Assembly: GCA_947650365.1 (NCBI GenBank)
Contig: OX393550.1
Location: 73,010,978 to 73,074,977, forward strand
Source of the DNA: Chamaelirium japonicum
Lineage: Eukaryota; Streptophyta; Magnoliopsida; Liliales; Melanthiaceae
DNA length: 64,000 bases
Direction: 5' to 3'
In this document: positions 1 to 10,930 of the stretch, piece after piece
How positions within the stretch are numbered: the stretch's first letter is position 1
How the letters are laid out: each line of letters opens with the position of its first letter
The notes under the pieces: model-generated
Told to the model about the DNA's origin: nothing
Seen by the model: the letters and a program-made list of their open reading frames with translations, nothing else
Database searches by the model: none
Made by a program: the position numbers and the translations under genes

Positions 1-137
1 AGAGCTCCTCTACGGAGCCGGTTGGAGATGCTCTAACTCCTACGTAATGATTATAAGTGGAAGGGTTTTTTTTAGTCTAAGTGAATTATGAATGACCTGG
101 AATTTAGCACTTAGTAGTAATGGTCCAAGGATTAGAA

Positions 138-2820
138 TTTTTTTTTTTTGTACATGAGACTGTGGTCATAACATTACAACCTGCATATCCTCAACTACAA
201 GTACGGAGAGATCCGAAGGGAAATCATATTCCCAATGTATATGGAGTCCCTTCACTTGGGATGCAGTTGCAAGCCAATGGGAGGCACTGTTAGCCATCCT
301 GAATACCCACCTCACTCTTACCACCTGGATCCTTCCCCAAACAAGCTGACACTCCATGAGGAGAGAACCCATAGGGCCCTCACATTACCTCCCTAGTACC
401 AGAGCATCACGAGCTCTTAACGGCATCCGTGAATATCACCACCTTGGCTAGCTTTTGCAGATCCAATTCCTCCATAGCAGCCTTTATCGCTCAAATCTCT
501 ACCAAGAGTAGAGAGCTCACCCTACACATAAAAACCCCCGCAGCACACAATTGCCCAGTAATTATTTCCACAACCCATGCCCCACTCGCAAGGTCGTCAA
601 CCGATGTAAAGGAACCATCAATTTAGACAATATACTGCACCCCAGGTTGTGTGCTCAGCTCTTGGTTCCTACCCACCGTGGCCAGATAAATTGAGAAATA
701 TGTATGTGGCCCTGAATTGCGAGCTAGCAGTCCATAGCTTCTTGTCGGAACAATTTTCCATAGTGTGCCTCCCACAACAGCCACATAGCCATGACAACCA
801 TTTCACCTAGCATCGGCATCAACCCCCTCCTCATCGCACAAGTACCCAGGTTTAACAAATCCACTCGATAGAAATCTACACATGTACATCGATGCACCTA
901 CATCCGATACTCCCGAGCCTTCGGGCATGACCAGAGCACATGTTCGATATCCTCCTCAGGATCCTCGCACTAGGGACAACAGCGATACCCAAGATGAATT
1001 CCCCAGCAAAGTAATGTCGTCTCGGTAAAGCTCCATGTAATAGCCACCACAAAAACAATTGGAAGCGCGGCGGAATCCTCAACTTCCACATATCATCCCC
1101 TCTCCGCATAGACTCCACCAATGAACGCCCAACCATGTCCTCTAGCTCCGCAAGCATTTTTCGATACTTTGGTCGAATACAAGAACCTTCTTCGCTGAAC
1201 TTCTGAACCCTCAAGATTGTCCTACGCATTCACCGAGATGCCCTCCTCCTCCGCCATTCTTCCGATGAATCCAAGGTCAACTGGTATTTAGTATGGATCC
1301 AGCTTGCTCCCATCCTTGAATCCGTCAAAATATACTTTAAGGCAGCAATCCCTTGCTGCTCCTGGGATGTGATAAAACTCGGAATCTGTAGAGCCCCGCC
1401 CCTCCTCTCGCAGGTGATCGTCTCCCAGGACAGAAGATGCAGGTGCCAGACTCCTCCTTGGTGGCCCAAAAAAAATTCTCGACAGAGTTTATCCAATTTG
1501 TATAAGACCCCAGTAGGCAGGCATCCCGAGACCAACAAGTGCATCGGCATCGCAACCAACACCGAGCATATGAGCACCGTACGCGCCGCCTGTGATAACA
1601 TCTTGGCTTTCCACTCCGCAAGCTTAGCCTCCAGTCTTCTTACAATAAACTGAAAGTGAGAAGATGGGATGCCTCCCTTATTAACAGGAAGGAACACCAA
1701 GGTGCAACCAAGGCCCTTTCGCGTGCTCCATCCCTAAGGCCCTCACGATCCGCTTACGGACAGACACCGATACACAGCGGGAGAATTTGATGATGGATTT
1801 AAGCGGGTTAACACGTAACCCTATACTCTTGGCAACTAAAGCAAAGACCTCTCGGAGACCACAGGTGTCCAACTCTGTCGCCCGGGTAAAGAAAATGAAA
1901 TCATCTGCATATGCGAGTAGTTACCAATTGAGGATTCCGCTTTGTTGTGAAACCGTCGATATCTCCCCAATCGATGCTCCGACCCATTTCCCATTGAATG
2001 ACATGGGCTACCAACAAAAATAGGTAAGGGGACAGTGGATCCCCTTGCCTAAGCCTACAGCTAAGCCGAAACACCTTTGTTTCAACTCCATTTATCAGCA
2101 GGCGGATAGTCGTCGTCTATATACACTGCATAACCCAAGAGATCCAAATCTCATGGAATCCCATTTTTGCAAGGATTACCTCCACTGCCTCCCATTGGAC
2201 CCTACCATAGGCCTTATCCAAGTTTGCTTTGACAGTCATCCCCTCCCTACTCTTCGTTGCCAAATGCATGGAATGTAGAACCTCTTGAGCCACAGCACAT
2301 AATCCCAAATCCATCACCCAGGAATGAACACATGTTGATCCTCACTAATGACGGAACGAAGCAGAACTCAAAGCCGATTAGCAATAAATTTGTAATTTAG
2401 ATTACATAGACTAATCGACCTATAGTCGGTAGGCTTAGACGGTGCAGTAATGCGTCTTCAGGAAAAGGATAACAGAGTATCATTCCAACCGACCGACATA
2501 ATTCCGATCGCAAAAGAAACTTTGGACCTTGCTAACCTCCAATACTCCCCAATGCATTCTCAGGAAGCCTTATAAATTCCCCATTGAAACCATCAGGACC
2601 AGGCGATTTACCTGATGGCGCAGCAAAAACCACTCGATGCATTTCCCCCGGATTAGGAATCCGAGTAAGATATGTGTTCATCGTAGAGGTGATGCATTTC
2701 GAAAACTGTGCCAGTGCAGAAGTATCAAACTGATCATCTCGAGTCCACCGATTGTAGAAAAACTCCACCATCGCCTTACGAATCAGTCTAAAGGAGAGTC
2801 CCACCCCAAGAGTAATTGTA
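138..2820 (-). mobile_element. 5'-truncated, decayed L1-type LINE with RNase H (copy 1)
   Basis: Read on the minus strand this holds, in order, the fingers part of a reverse transcriptase with PGPDGFNGEF (about 2600), a DLDKAY-like catalytic motif (2250-2200; here NLDKAYGRVQW), the thumb (1700-1230), a zf-RVT region with WKLRIPPR and FLWWLLHG (1090-1020), and an RNase H-like region (620-170) ending NSASHWLA. The first RNase H motif reads IDGSF where TDGSF is usual. Stops and frameshifts interrupt every domain, so it is inactive. A T-run at 138-149 is the poly(A) tail. The 5' end stops inside the reverse transcriptase; endonuclease and ORF1 are missing. It belongs to the same family as the copies at 41.4-43.1 and 51.8-55.2 kb. 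No convincing target duplication was found. Confidence 0.88.
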
Positions 2821-2825
2821 AGTGA

Positions 2826-4423
2826 TCCCTAATCATAGGGATGCCAATAGAGAGTCCACAACATGCCCAAAAGGGTGACCAAGGCTTCGGTCACTCTAAT
2901 AAGTTTCCAAGGAATATATATTTTTCATGAAACCACAAGAATGATTCCTCTTTTTGTTGGCATAGCTTAAGAGACTAAAAACAAACCCTCTGTCATGTAA
3001 CTCATGTGTCGTTCAGTCATTTTGTTTCCGCAATTAGTTGTGCAACCCTTGAATATCCGTTGCATGCATGATTGCATCTAACGAAACATCTAAAGATTTG
3101 ACACGATTCCATTCAGGGTATGATTTCTGATCTTATGGGATGAGAATGGACTTCTTGGTCTCGTTGGTATTAGAGGTAAATCAAACCGGAGAATGTTTTA
3201 TCGGGTTTCTTTCTTTACTTTTAATCCAATTTGTTTCACGACCGAAGTGCATTTGCATCATTCTTAAAAAGATAGATTCATATTTCTCATGCATTCATTT
3301 GCATTTAGATTCGATCCGGCACTTTTTGGACATTATCGAGGTCAATTTGAGGCATCATTGGTCAGTGGGATGGTTTCTGTACGACTGTACTGACCATGTG
3401 CATGGACTTCTAGATCATGCGCATGGACTGTGCAATCCTGTTGCCTGAAATTATTTCTCACAGTCCATGCACATGTATTGTAAATTTCAGTATAGACTAG
3501 TACGGTCATGGACCATACGCATGGACTGTACCCATAACAGGTTTGCGAAACTTTTTCACAATGAATCAGTGAGGGGAATTTGAGATTATGGTTAATTTCC
3601 TACTTTCTACAAAGGTATATAAATAGCCTCTTCAGTCCCTAGGGCAACCAACAAAAGAATAATCATTTATAATATGTTGTTTTAAGGGTTTCAGCGATCT
3701 GTCCTCTATCCCACATTGCATGAAGCTTCAGTAGCTTCTTGATCTTTCATCGATCATTCATACACCTCTCTCCAATGGAAACACATCATTTCATCGTCTC
3801 ATTTGTGTGTTGATTTTTATTGAAGAGAGCTCGAGCCTCCATCACCAATAGCTTCAGAAGAAAAAAAAAATGGCATTTCTTTCTTCGCCATCCCCAACAC
3901 TTTTGATCTTTGGGCTTCTCTCCATCGGTCGCGGTCGGTGCAGAGTTGTGTGTCTTCTCTGGAAGATATTTGTGAATCATTCGAGACGTTTGATCCAACT
4001 GAAGATGCTCGCAGTGGAGTTGAACAATGTGAGTTTATCATCGACAAGGAAGGAGTGCACCGGGTACCAAGATGTGGTTGGTGTAGATGCAGTAAATTGT
4101 GAGGTGCATGGCACCCTCGAGCAGGGGGGTGCATTCCCAGATCAATCGAAGGAGGGGAGAGAGTGATCCTTCCCATGCTGGACATAATTATGGATCTGTC
4201 AAACAAGGACCTAGGAGCCTCAGGGATCGAGGGTGGAGGGTGCAAAGTGTATCCCGACACATATAAGTCCTGTCTGAGTGTTAATATGAATCTCATCCTC
4301 TATTAATGTCTGACTGCACATAGAGCGTATTTCAACGGAGACTTAAACCTGTCTTTCAATTTTCGCAGGATGTTCTTGTTAATGTCCCACTGGATGTTCA
4401 AATAACCAGTTTTTTTTTTTTTT
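2826..4423. other. Unassigned stretch with a TATA box and short inverted motifs
   Basis: No coding region recognised. A good TATA box (tatataaata) lies at 3616-3625, followed by a long open leader-like stretch, so a promoter or an old LTR is possible, but no matching second LTR was found. At 3390-3530 the word gcatggact occurs several times in both orientations. ORFs here are short and show no family features. Confidence 0.3.
3390..3530. repeat. Cluster of direct and inverted copies of gcatggact
   Basis: The word gcatggact appears at about 3400, 3421 and 3520, and its complement agtccatgc at about 3461, about 100-220 bp upstream of the TATA box at 3616. The spacing and mixed orientation suggest a repeated protein-binding site or a small stem-loop. 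Function is unknown. Confidence 0.35.
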
Positions 4424-4688
4424 GGTTATTTTGACTTTGCCCTCTAAATTATGACTTGAATTAGTTGTTACCCCCCTTATTTTCATTAGTTAGATTGTAC
4501 ACCCCAAAACTAACTATTCCGTCAACTCACCCCCCAAAACTTTATTTCTTTTTCGTCAGCTCATCCTCTCTCTTAGACCGACAGCTGACGGAACAGTTAG
4601 TTTTGGAGGGTATAGTCTAATTAAAGAAAAGATTGGGGGGGTAAAGTCTAATTCAAGGCAAAATTTGGGGGGCAAAGTCAAAATAACG
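4424..4688. mobile_element. MITE with long terminal inverted repeats, probably Mutator-like (copy 1)
   Basis: The ends match each other in inverted orientation: gttattttgactttgcc at the left and ggcaaagtcaaaataac at the right, continuing imperfectly for roughly 100 bp with CCCCCC/GGGGGG tracts. Flanking 9-mers are T-rich (ttttttttt and tattttttt), consistent with a 9-bp target duplication. A second copy lies at 9754-10019. It has no coding capacity. Confidence 0.75.
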
Positions 4689-4689
4689 T

Positions 4690-5218
4690 ATTTTTTTCCA
4701 TCATGATGCCCTAAAAGGCTAAAGCTAGGTAAAATAGTCAGCTCAGCATCCTCATGGATCATCACCCTTTTGATTTGATGCTCATTTGCGTCATATCTTC
4801 TCTTCAGCTTCTTTTGACGACCAGACTAAAAGCTGATAGACAGTCAGGGGAGGCTTTGTCAATGTCTCCAGGGACTTACTTGCAAAGAGGTCGACAGCTA
4901 GGGATGATGGATTCAAAATTTATTCAGGGATCATGGCCGTCCAATCTTCTCCAACATGGTTAATACGGGTGGCGGAAAATGCCCCGGCCCTGTCGTACAC
5001 GTGAACCGAATTGAACGACGGCCCTTGGATGCATGATCTTCGAATCCTGATCTGATCTTCTTTTTTAGGAAAGTGATGTACCATACAACCAGGCTGTTTT
5101 ACAGATTTCATTGTACAAAACGATACCTCCCAAATTGGGGTTTCCATCCGAATGGAGCCATCCTGATGTGGCACCTGACTAAAACCGTTCATTGACAGGT
5201 CTAGTCGTTTTATATTTT
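4690..5218. other. Stretch with no recognised feature
   Basis: Mixed-composition sequence between a MITE and a LINE fragment. The short ORFs on both strands show no domain or codon pattern I can recognise. Confidence 0.3.
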
Positions 5219-6075
5219 GAATTGGGTCGGATCCTTGTTGTGACTCGGGCGTCTGAGAATCTATTAGCAATTTGTTTCTTCATTGCCCTCGAGCGGCTGT
5301 AGTGTGGCGATGGGTGCGTGCGGTGGCAGGGTTCGAGGGTCAAGCAACTTCTCTGGTCTCGCTCTGGACCAAGTGGAGAAGCAAAAGAGTCCGTGGGGAT
5401 CGTGCACTCAGGCAAGCTTGGGACGTCCTCGTTTTGGCTACCATTTGACGGATCTGGAGAGCAATCAATGATACGGTATTCCGTGAGACAACGCGATCTC
5501 AGAAGAGTATTATCGCTGATATTCGACTTTTGATCCAGGAGTGGAGTGTTGGTGATGGTGCGGCTTTGAGGGACAAGCTGCGGATCCTGAGAGAAGCTTT
5601 ATAATGGTGTGAGTTGTACTGTCTTTTTTTATTTTCTAATAAACCGGCCGGGGTCCATGTCTAACCCTCCTCACCTCGAGGGTTCTTAAAAAAAAAAAAG
5701 AATTGGGTTGGATCATTTTTAGTTGAACCTCGAACCAAAATATTAATGCCAAATTTAGAATTTTGGATTCGGATCCTGATCCGGTCCATTAACAGATCTC
5801 AGAGATCAAAATAACATAAATAGTCAAACAAGAATTGTGCCTTGTAATTGATGATCACTTGATCCGACAGTTAAAATAAGATAGCAGGGTTAGACATAGG
5901 GTGTGAATGTATCAAATTGGATCATATTTGGATCGGATCGGATTTATACTTCAAATTAGGCCAGATCGTTTTAATCATATCTCGAACCAAAAGACTAATC
6001 ACGAACCCATGATTTTCGGATCAAATTCTGGTCGGATTTGGATCATGATTCAGTCCCTTGACAGATCTATCTTTT
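5180..6075. repeat. GGATC-rich repeat, two diverged copies, first split by a LINE fragment
   Basis: A motif series (gggtyggatc, ctcgaaccaaaa, ttcggatc, attcagtccc/acagatct) occurs at 5190-5800 and again at 5920-6075. The first copy is interrupted by the LINE fragment at 5234-5699. The second copy starts near tagggtgtgaatg (about 5896), which resembles the ends of the hAT-like elements elsewhere in the window, so this is probably a decayed member of that group. Confidence 0.45.
5234..5699 (+). mobile_element. LINE 3' end, severely 5'-truncated, with poly(A) tail
   Basis: Flanked by a 15-bp direct repeat with one mismatch (gaattgggtcggatc at 5219-5233 and gaattgggttggatc at 5700-5714) and ending in 11-12 A. 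The last 80 bp match the 3' end of the LINE at 34.8-38.6 kb: taataaac, then ggggtccatg, then a short stem ccctc..gaggg before the tail. No intact coding region remains. Confidence 0.8.
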
Positions 6076-6153
6076 TTTCATTGATAGCATTTAAGTGAAG
6101 ATTTTTTTTTTTTTACCTGATAACGCAGTGTGGGTTTATGAAAGGCGCATTTT

Positions 6154-6643
6154 TAGGGCTGGCAATTTCGGACCCGACACGGCAGACCCGACACGACGTT
6201 AGCGGGTCTGGGTCAGGGCTAAACGGTTTCGGGTTGTAAACGGGTCGACACGATAGACCCGTTTAATAAACGGGTCGGGTCCGGGTTTAGGGTCTGGACA
6301 CGGTAGACCCGGGAAGACCCGTTTAGTATTCAACCGGTCATGTCGAGTCGGGTCGGGTCGGGTCTACCCGCAATCCGATACTATAATATATAATACCAGC
6401 GGGTCTTTCGGGTCAGGTCGGGTCGAGTCGGATTGGTTCGGATCGGGTCAACTGAATAGTCCGGGTGATAAACGGGTCTTACCGGGTCTTATCGGGTCTA
6501 CCCGTTTATTGGCGGGTCGGGTATGGGTTTAGGATCTAGACACGATTAGTTAAACGGGTCGGGTCCGGGTCTGGGGTTTTTGGACACGAACACGGCTAGA
6601 CACGACACGAACACGACCCGACCCGACCCGATTGCCACCCCTA
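6154..6643. mobile_element. hAT-like non-autonomous element, GGGTCGG family (copy A)
   Basis: Ends are TAGGGCTGGCAAT and ATTGCCACCCCTA, inverted repeats typical of hAT elements. The flanking 8-mers cgcatttt and ggcatttt match at 7 of 8 positions. The interior is a dense series of ACCCG/CGGGT words with acacgac and cgggtcg, and has no ORF. Related copies lie at 32715-33151 (opposite orientation) and 40199-40674. Confidence 0.85.
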
Positions 6644-6651
6644 GGCATTTT

Positions 6652-7126
6652 GTACTTTTACAAAAATATATATTATAGCTATCAAGATGAGTATTTTCGC
6701 AAAATTATGGACATGCATGCTGCTATGTCTTATACATAGGGATTTATCTCTGGTTAGTGTTGCAGTTGCAAGTGAGGTCGAGTTATAGGTCAACCCAAGC
6801 TCAAGCCAAGTGGTAGAACCCTCAAACCCTAAACACGATCGAGCCCTACCTTCAACTCACGCTGCCTCACCCAGTAACAAATTTTCATAGCTCGGGTTAG
6901 CAAATAATGATGGGTCAGGCCTGGCCGAGCAGGTTAGGATAATACTTATTTTATTAGTCATCAAAATTTTGAATTTTAAAGAGCAAACTAAAAGGAAAAA
7001 GAAAAGAAAAAAACCCTTAGTTATTCTTATTTCTAACTAATAAAGTTTCTCTTACCTCCACCTTATTATTGGTTGCAGCTATTTTGGGTTGGGAATAGGA
7101 TAGGCACGGAAACCTCAAAGGATTAT
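6652..7126. other. Stretch with no recognised feature
   Basis: AT-rich sequence with no ORF of interest. It includes a few ggttgg/caaccc words but no bounded element. Confidence 0.3.
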
Positions 7127-7320
7127 ATAAGTTGAAGCCAAAACTGAATCACAACCATTCCAAATATAATTTGCCGATTGGACTGGGTGTAATGGACGGC
7201 TGTGATTGAAGCAAAACTGAATCACAATTGTTTTTTTGCTTATCATTTGGAAGGGAGTGTGATTCACCAATCGGTCTGGGTATAACGGATGATTGTGATT
7301 AAGTTTTGGCTTTAACCTAT
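7127..7320. mobile_element. Small inverted-repeat element (MITE-like)
   Basis: About 25-30 bp at each end are inverted copies: gttgaagccaaaactgaatc at the left and, reversed, gttaaagccaaaacttaatc at the right. Internal segments (gattggactgggtgtaatgga; accaatcggtctgggtataa) are also related. A segment with the same wording (ttgaagccaaaactgaaaca) sits inside the element at 24584-25050, so this is a repeated family. Target duplication is unclear. Confidence 0.55.
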
Positions 7321-8000
7321 CTGATTGAATAGGATCCGTACGTGTCTAGCAACAAAATTAACGGGGCCTTCTCAAGCTCGGTTCGGGTTGGGTCGGATTG
7401 CCCAATCCCTTATCCCAAGCCCAACCCAAATCTAGTTAGGCTTGGATTTTTCTAACCCAAACCCCAACTGATACTCTTAAAACAAACCCAAGCCTAGATC
7501 AGAATTGGATTAGGGTCTGCATGGGTCGGGTTCAACCCACTCAAGCTATGACCCTATCCCTCATTGCTTCGTATATTTCCACCCACCTTATCCATTCACG
7601 TGAACCACCGCTGACACTGCAAGGAGTTGGTATAACCGACCAAAGTCTGCAGAGTCGTCCACACATGAGAAGTGAAATGTCTGCCCGAAATGCCCCCACC
7701 AAACATCTCACAAGAATCAGAGCCCGACCAAAATAGCCCTCCCTCTCTCCCTCCATCGAGCCCCGCACTCCTTTTTGACCCCTTTTCCGTCCATCCCACT
7801 CAAACCCTCTATGGTGAGTTGGTGACCCTCTGATGGCGTTCAATTCATTTTATATCTTGAAAATTTTTATTAACACCCCAAAAGTAATTAGTTTACTTGT
7901 TTCCCTCTTGCCCCTATTATTTTTCATCCATTTCTTTTGTTAATGACAGATTTACCCCTCCCCCCTTCTCTGTCGAGCCACCAATACTGCCTCCCCTCCT

Positions 8001-8145
8001 CTCCTCCTAATCGAAACCTTTCCTTCATACACCACCTGCTTCCCTTCTTCTTCTTCACACCCCACCGCCTCCTCCTAATCGAAGCCTTTCCTTCATACAC
8101 CACCTGCTTCCCTTCTCCATCTTCACACCCCACCGCTTCCTCCTT
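8001..8145. repeat. Tandem duplication of an approximately 70-bp pyrimidine-rich unit
   Basis: Two adjacent units share tcctaatcgaarcctttcc, then ttcatacaccacctgcttcc, then cacaccccaccgc, with few differences. It lies inside the MITE at 7865-8588. The reading frame is open on both strands but the predicted proteins are low-complexity. Confidence 0.8.
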
Positions 8146-8256
8146 CCCCTCCTTGCCCTCTTCTTTTCTGTTGGGAATTGACTTGAAAAAGCTTGAAGAG
8201 AAGAACCTCTAAAGATTTGCCCGATTGCTCGACAGGTTTGCACAGACACTACTTGT

Positions 8257-8413
8257 CAGGGGCGGAACCAAGGGGGGGCTGAGGGGGGCTATGGCCCCCC
8301 CAAAGTTGGTAAATTTTCAATAAGACTCTTTTGAGGTTTTGAAAATTTTTAAAAATTTTCTACTCATGGCCCCTCCAAAATTTTAAATTTTGGAGTTCCT
8401 AGGTCCGCCACTG
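8257..8413. mobile_element. Short hAT-like MITE, CAGGGGCGG ends, perfect 8-bp target duplication
   Basis: Starts CAGGGGCGGAACC and ends GGTCCGCCACTG. It is flanked by identical 8-mers ctacttgt (8249-8256 and 8414-8421). It is 157 bp long with no ORF and is nested in the MITE at 7865-8588. Confidence 0.9.
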
Positions 8414-8908
8414 CTACTTGTAATGTATTGGCACAATAGGAGAGAGGCGGTGGCGGCTTCGGCAACGCCGCAACGAGGAAGGATAGAGGTTGAGGGTAAA
8501 TCTATCATTAACAAAAGAAATGGATGAAAAATAATAGGGGCAAAGGGAAACAAGTAAACTAATTACTTTTGGGGTGTGAATAAAGTACTGTTTTTTGTTT
8601 TTTGAGAAAATTTTAAGTTGTGAATAAAGTACTGTTTTTTTTAGAGAGAGTTGGCAAAAACTCCTATTAGGGAGATACTATTAAGTCTAAGGATTTTGAA
8701 ATACTTTAGACAAAATTACCCTTGATAATATTTTAATTTTTTTGGGGTGCCACCGAATTAGTGTACCACCAACATGTGGTTGCTCGTCGCCACCGAACGC
8801 AGTCGCTCGTCGCTAACTGCCACCGAACCGAACCACCAAATGTCGTCGTTGCCGCCATCGAACCAACGAACGCCTCTGCTGCCACCACCAAACCGAACCG
8901 AACCTAAC

Positions 8909-9127
8909 CAGGGACAAAATCAGGATTTTATATTGGGGGGGGGGGCAAAGCATAATAATTTCATTAGAGGGGGGCCAAAGCATAATAATTTCATTAGAGG
9001 GGGCCAAAGTATGAACCCAAAAAATTTATATTCCAATATTCAAGATTTTACCACATAAATTAAAAATAATAATAATTGAGGGGGGGGGGGCATGGCCCCC
9101 CTTGGTCCATACATAGTTTCGTCCCTG
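8909..9127. mobile_element. Short hAT-like MITE, CAGGGACRAAA ends
   Basis: Ends are CAGGGACAAAAT and, reversed, CAGGGACGAAACT. Flanking 8-mers aacctaac and actctaac match at 6 of 8 positions. It contains a G-run, a tandem pair of the 29-bp unit (aaagcataataatttcatta), and another G-run. No ORF. Confidence 0.7.
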
Positions 9128-9753
9128 ACTCTAACCCTACCCCTGAGATCTACAGGCTATAGGATGAATCCTAGACCTAAGATCTCGTCGAACCGCTACT
9201 GAACTCCGTCGGATCTGCTCGCATACGCCGTTGGGGCTGCAGCTCGCTGCCCTCACCGCCTCTACTGCAGTCGCTGCCACAGTCAAAGCTACTGCCCGAT
9301 CCCCCACCGTCTCTACTGCAACCATCACCGCTGTTACCGGAGCTATCGAGAGAGAGGAAAAAATATAAACAGAAGGGAGAGTAGTTTCGGATTTATTTAA
9401 AAAAACAGAAACCTTAGACTAAATCAAACAACAATTCAATGTCCTGTTCATAAGTTAGATATGCCTGTTCATAGGTTAATTCAATGTCCTGTTTATAGGT
9501 TGGATATGTTGTCTGGAACATCTCACACATTAATTTTTTTTTTTTCTGTCATTTCAACGGCTATACACTTAGTTAAAAGGGTTATTTATCCTAAGAGTTG
9601 GGACCTATTCCCAAAATACACCTCTATCGTTTACCCGGCCACCCACTTTTCGCTCCAGGTACGATGGGAGCCTACCGAAGCGACGCATCAGGGGCCACTC
9701 ACCTCCGTCCATGTAACTTCACATGCTCTCTTTGCACCTACCCAAAAAAAAAA
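9128..9753. other. Stretch with no recognised feature
   Basis: Contains GC-rich low-complexity ORFs on the minus strand near 9137-9328 (Ala/Val-rich) and an unremarkable plus-strand ORF. Nothing is recognisable as a gene. Confidence 0.3.
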
Positions 9754-10019
9754 GGGTTATTTTGACTTTGCCCCCCAAATTTTGCCTTGAATTAGATTTT
9801 ACCCTCCATGTTTTCATTAATTAGACTTTACCCCCCAAAACTAACCGTTCCGTCAGCTCAACTCCGAAAAAATTTATTTCTTTTCCGTCAGCTCACCCTT
9901 TCTCTTAGATGGTGGGCTGACGGAGCACTTAGTTTTGGGGGGGTAAAGTCTCATTAATGAAAATATGGGGGGTAAAGTCTAATTCAAGGCAAAGTTGGGG
10001 GGCAAAGTCAAAATATCCC
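9754..10019. mobile_element. MITE with long terminal inverted repeats, probably Mutator-like (copy 2)
   Basis: Ends GGGTTATTTTGACTTTG and, reversed, GGGATATTTTGACTTTG; same family as 4424-4688. It sits in an A-run on both sides (at least eight A each), consistent with a 9-bp target duplication. Confidence 0.8.
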
Positions 10020-10485
10020 AAAAAAAAGCGTCCTGCTATTGAACATACTTTGGGACATACTGCGGCGGTGTGGGGTATCGGCCAGCGCACAGTTTCGCAC
10101 CAAGGGCACGAAGCCCAGGTCAATCCCGCTCACCACCGCGGGTATGTCCGCGAGTATGTCCCTCCAACTAGCATCCCCCTCTCCAAAAAAAAAAAAAAAA
10201 ATTTCACATGCTCTGCAGTCTCCAATCCCCTGGACCAACTCCACCCTCACTGGATTCAAAACAGCGAGCAGCTTAACGACCCAATACGATGGGATCAGAG
10301 ATATCACTTCTGTGGTCCATGTCCACGTCTCGGACACGGTGTCGTGGGTTCCACTGCTCGCTGTACTCGGCCTGCAGACGATTCCCCTCAGAGAGTGTGA
10401 GAAAGTGATAGGAGAGGAGGGCAGAGGGACGAAGAGTCCAAAACACCAGCCATGGAATAAGAGGAAAAGGACACTATTTCATCAC

Positions 10486-10770
10486 CTCTCTCTCTCTCTC
10501 TCTCTCACAAAACTCTCTCTCTAAATTTTTGTAACACACAACGTTCTCTCTCTAGTTTTTTTTAGCCCCTACTCTTTGATACTTTTTTGCTTGGCTTATT
10601 CTCCCTCCTCTCTCTCTCTCTCTTTCTCTCTCTCTCACACACACACAGCTTTCTCTCTCTAGTTTTTTTTAACCCTTTTTCACTATCAAACTAAAGCCCT
10701 GAGGTGGTAGCTACTGCTAAAAAAACCACCTTTCTCTCTCTCTCTATAGCGCTCTCTCTCTCTCTACATT
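10486..10770 (+). promoter_or_regulatory. CT-rich leader upstream of the GPI-anchored protein gene
   Basis: Three runs of (CT)n lie at about 10486-10508, 10603-10636 and 10733-10765, separated by similar ctctctctagttttttttt segments (10538-10564, 10653-10672). This pyrimidine-rich stretch ends about 160 bp before the ATG at 10931 and is typical of plant 5' leaders or core promoters. No clear TATA box was found. Confidence 0.45.
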
Positions 10771-10930
10771 CGAACCCCTTCTAGGGTTCAACCAGTTGTA
10801 GTGTGGAAAGGAGAAGGCAAAGCAGGCCCAGAGAATCCTTCGCACTGGTGGGCATTTTAGGGTTGGTGAGAATATCTGTTGAATCTTCGTCTCCATTCTT
10901 TGAATCAAAGGAGAGGACAGAGAAATTAAG

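Larger units (their letters stand above)
7865..8588. mobile_element. MITE with about 90-bp terminal inverted repeats
   Basis: Left arm 7870-7960 and right arm 8486-8588 are inverted copies (acaccccaaaagtaattag and ctaattacttttggggtgt at the ends; aagaaatggatgaaaaataa inside the right arm mirrors the left). The interior carries pyrimidine-rich sequence with a tandem duplication and a nested hAT-like element at 8257-8413. No protein is recognised. Confidence 0.75.

Noticed and set aside
138..2820. Target duplication for LINE copy 1 (ccaaggattag versus ccaagagtaat)
   Set aside because: The match needs several changes and gaps; not convincing.
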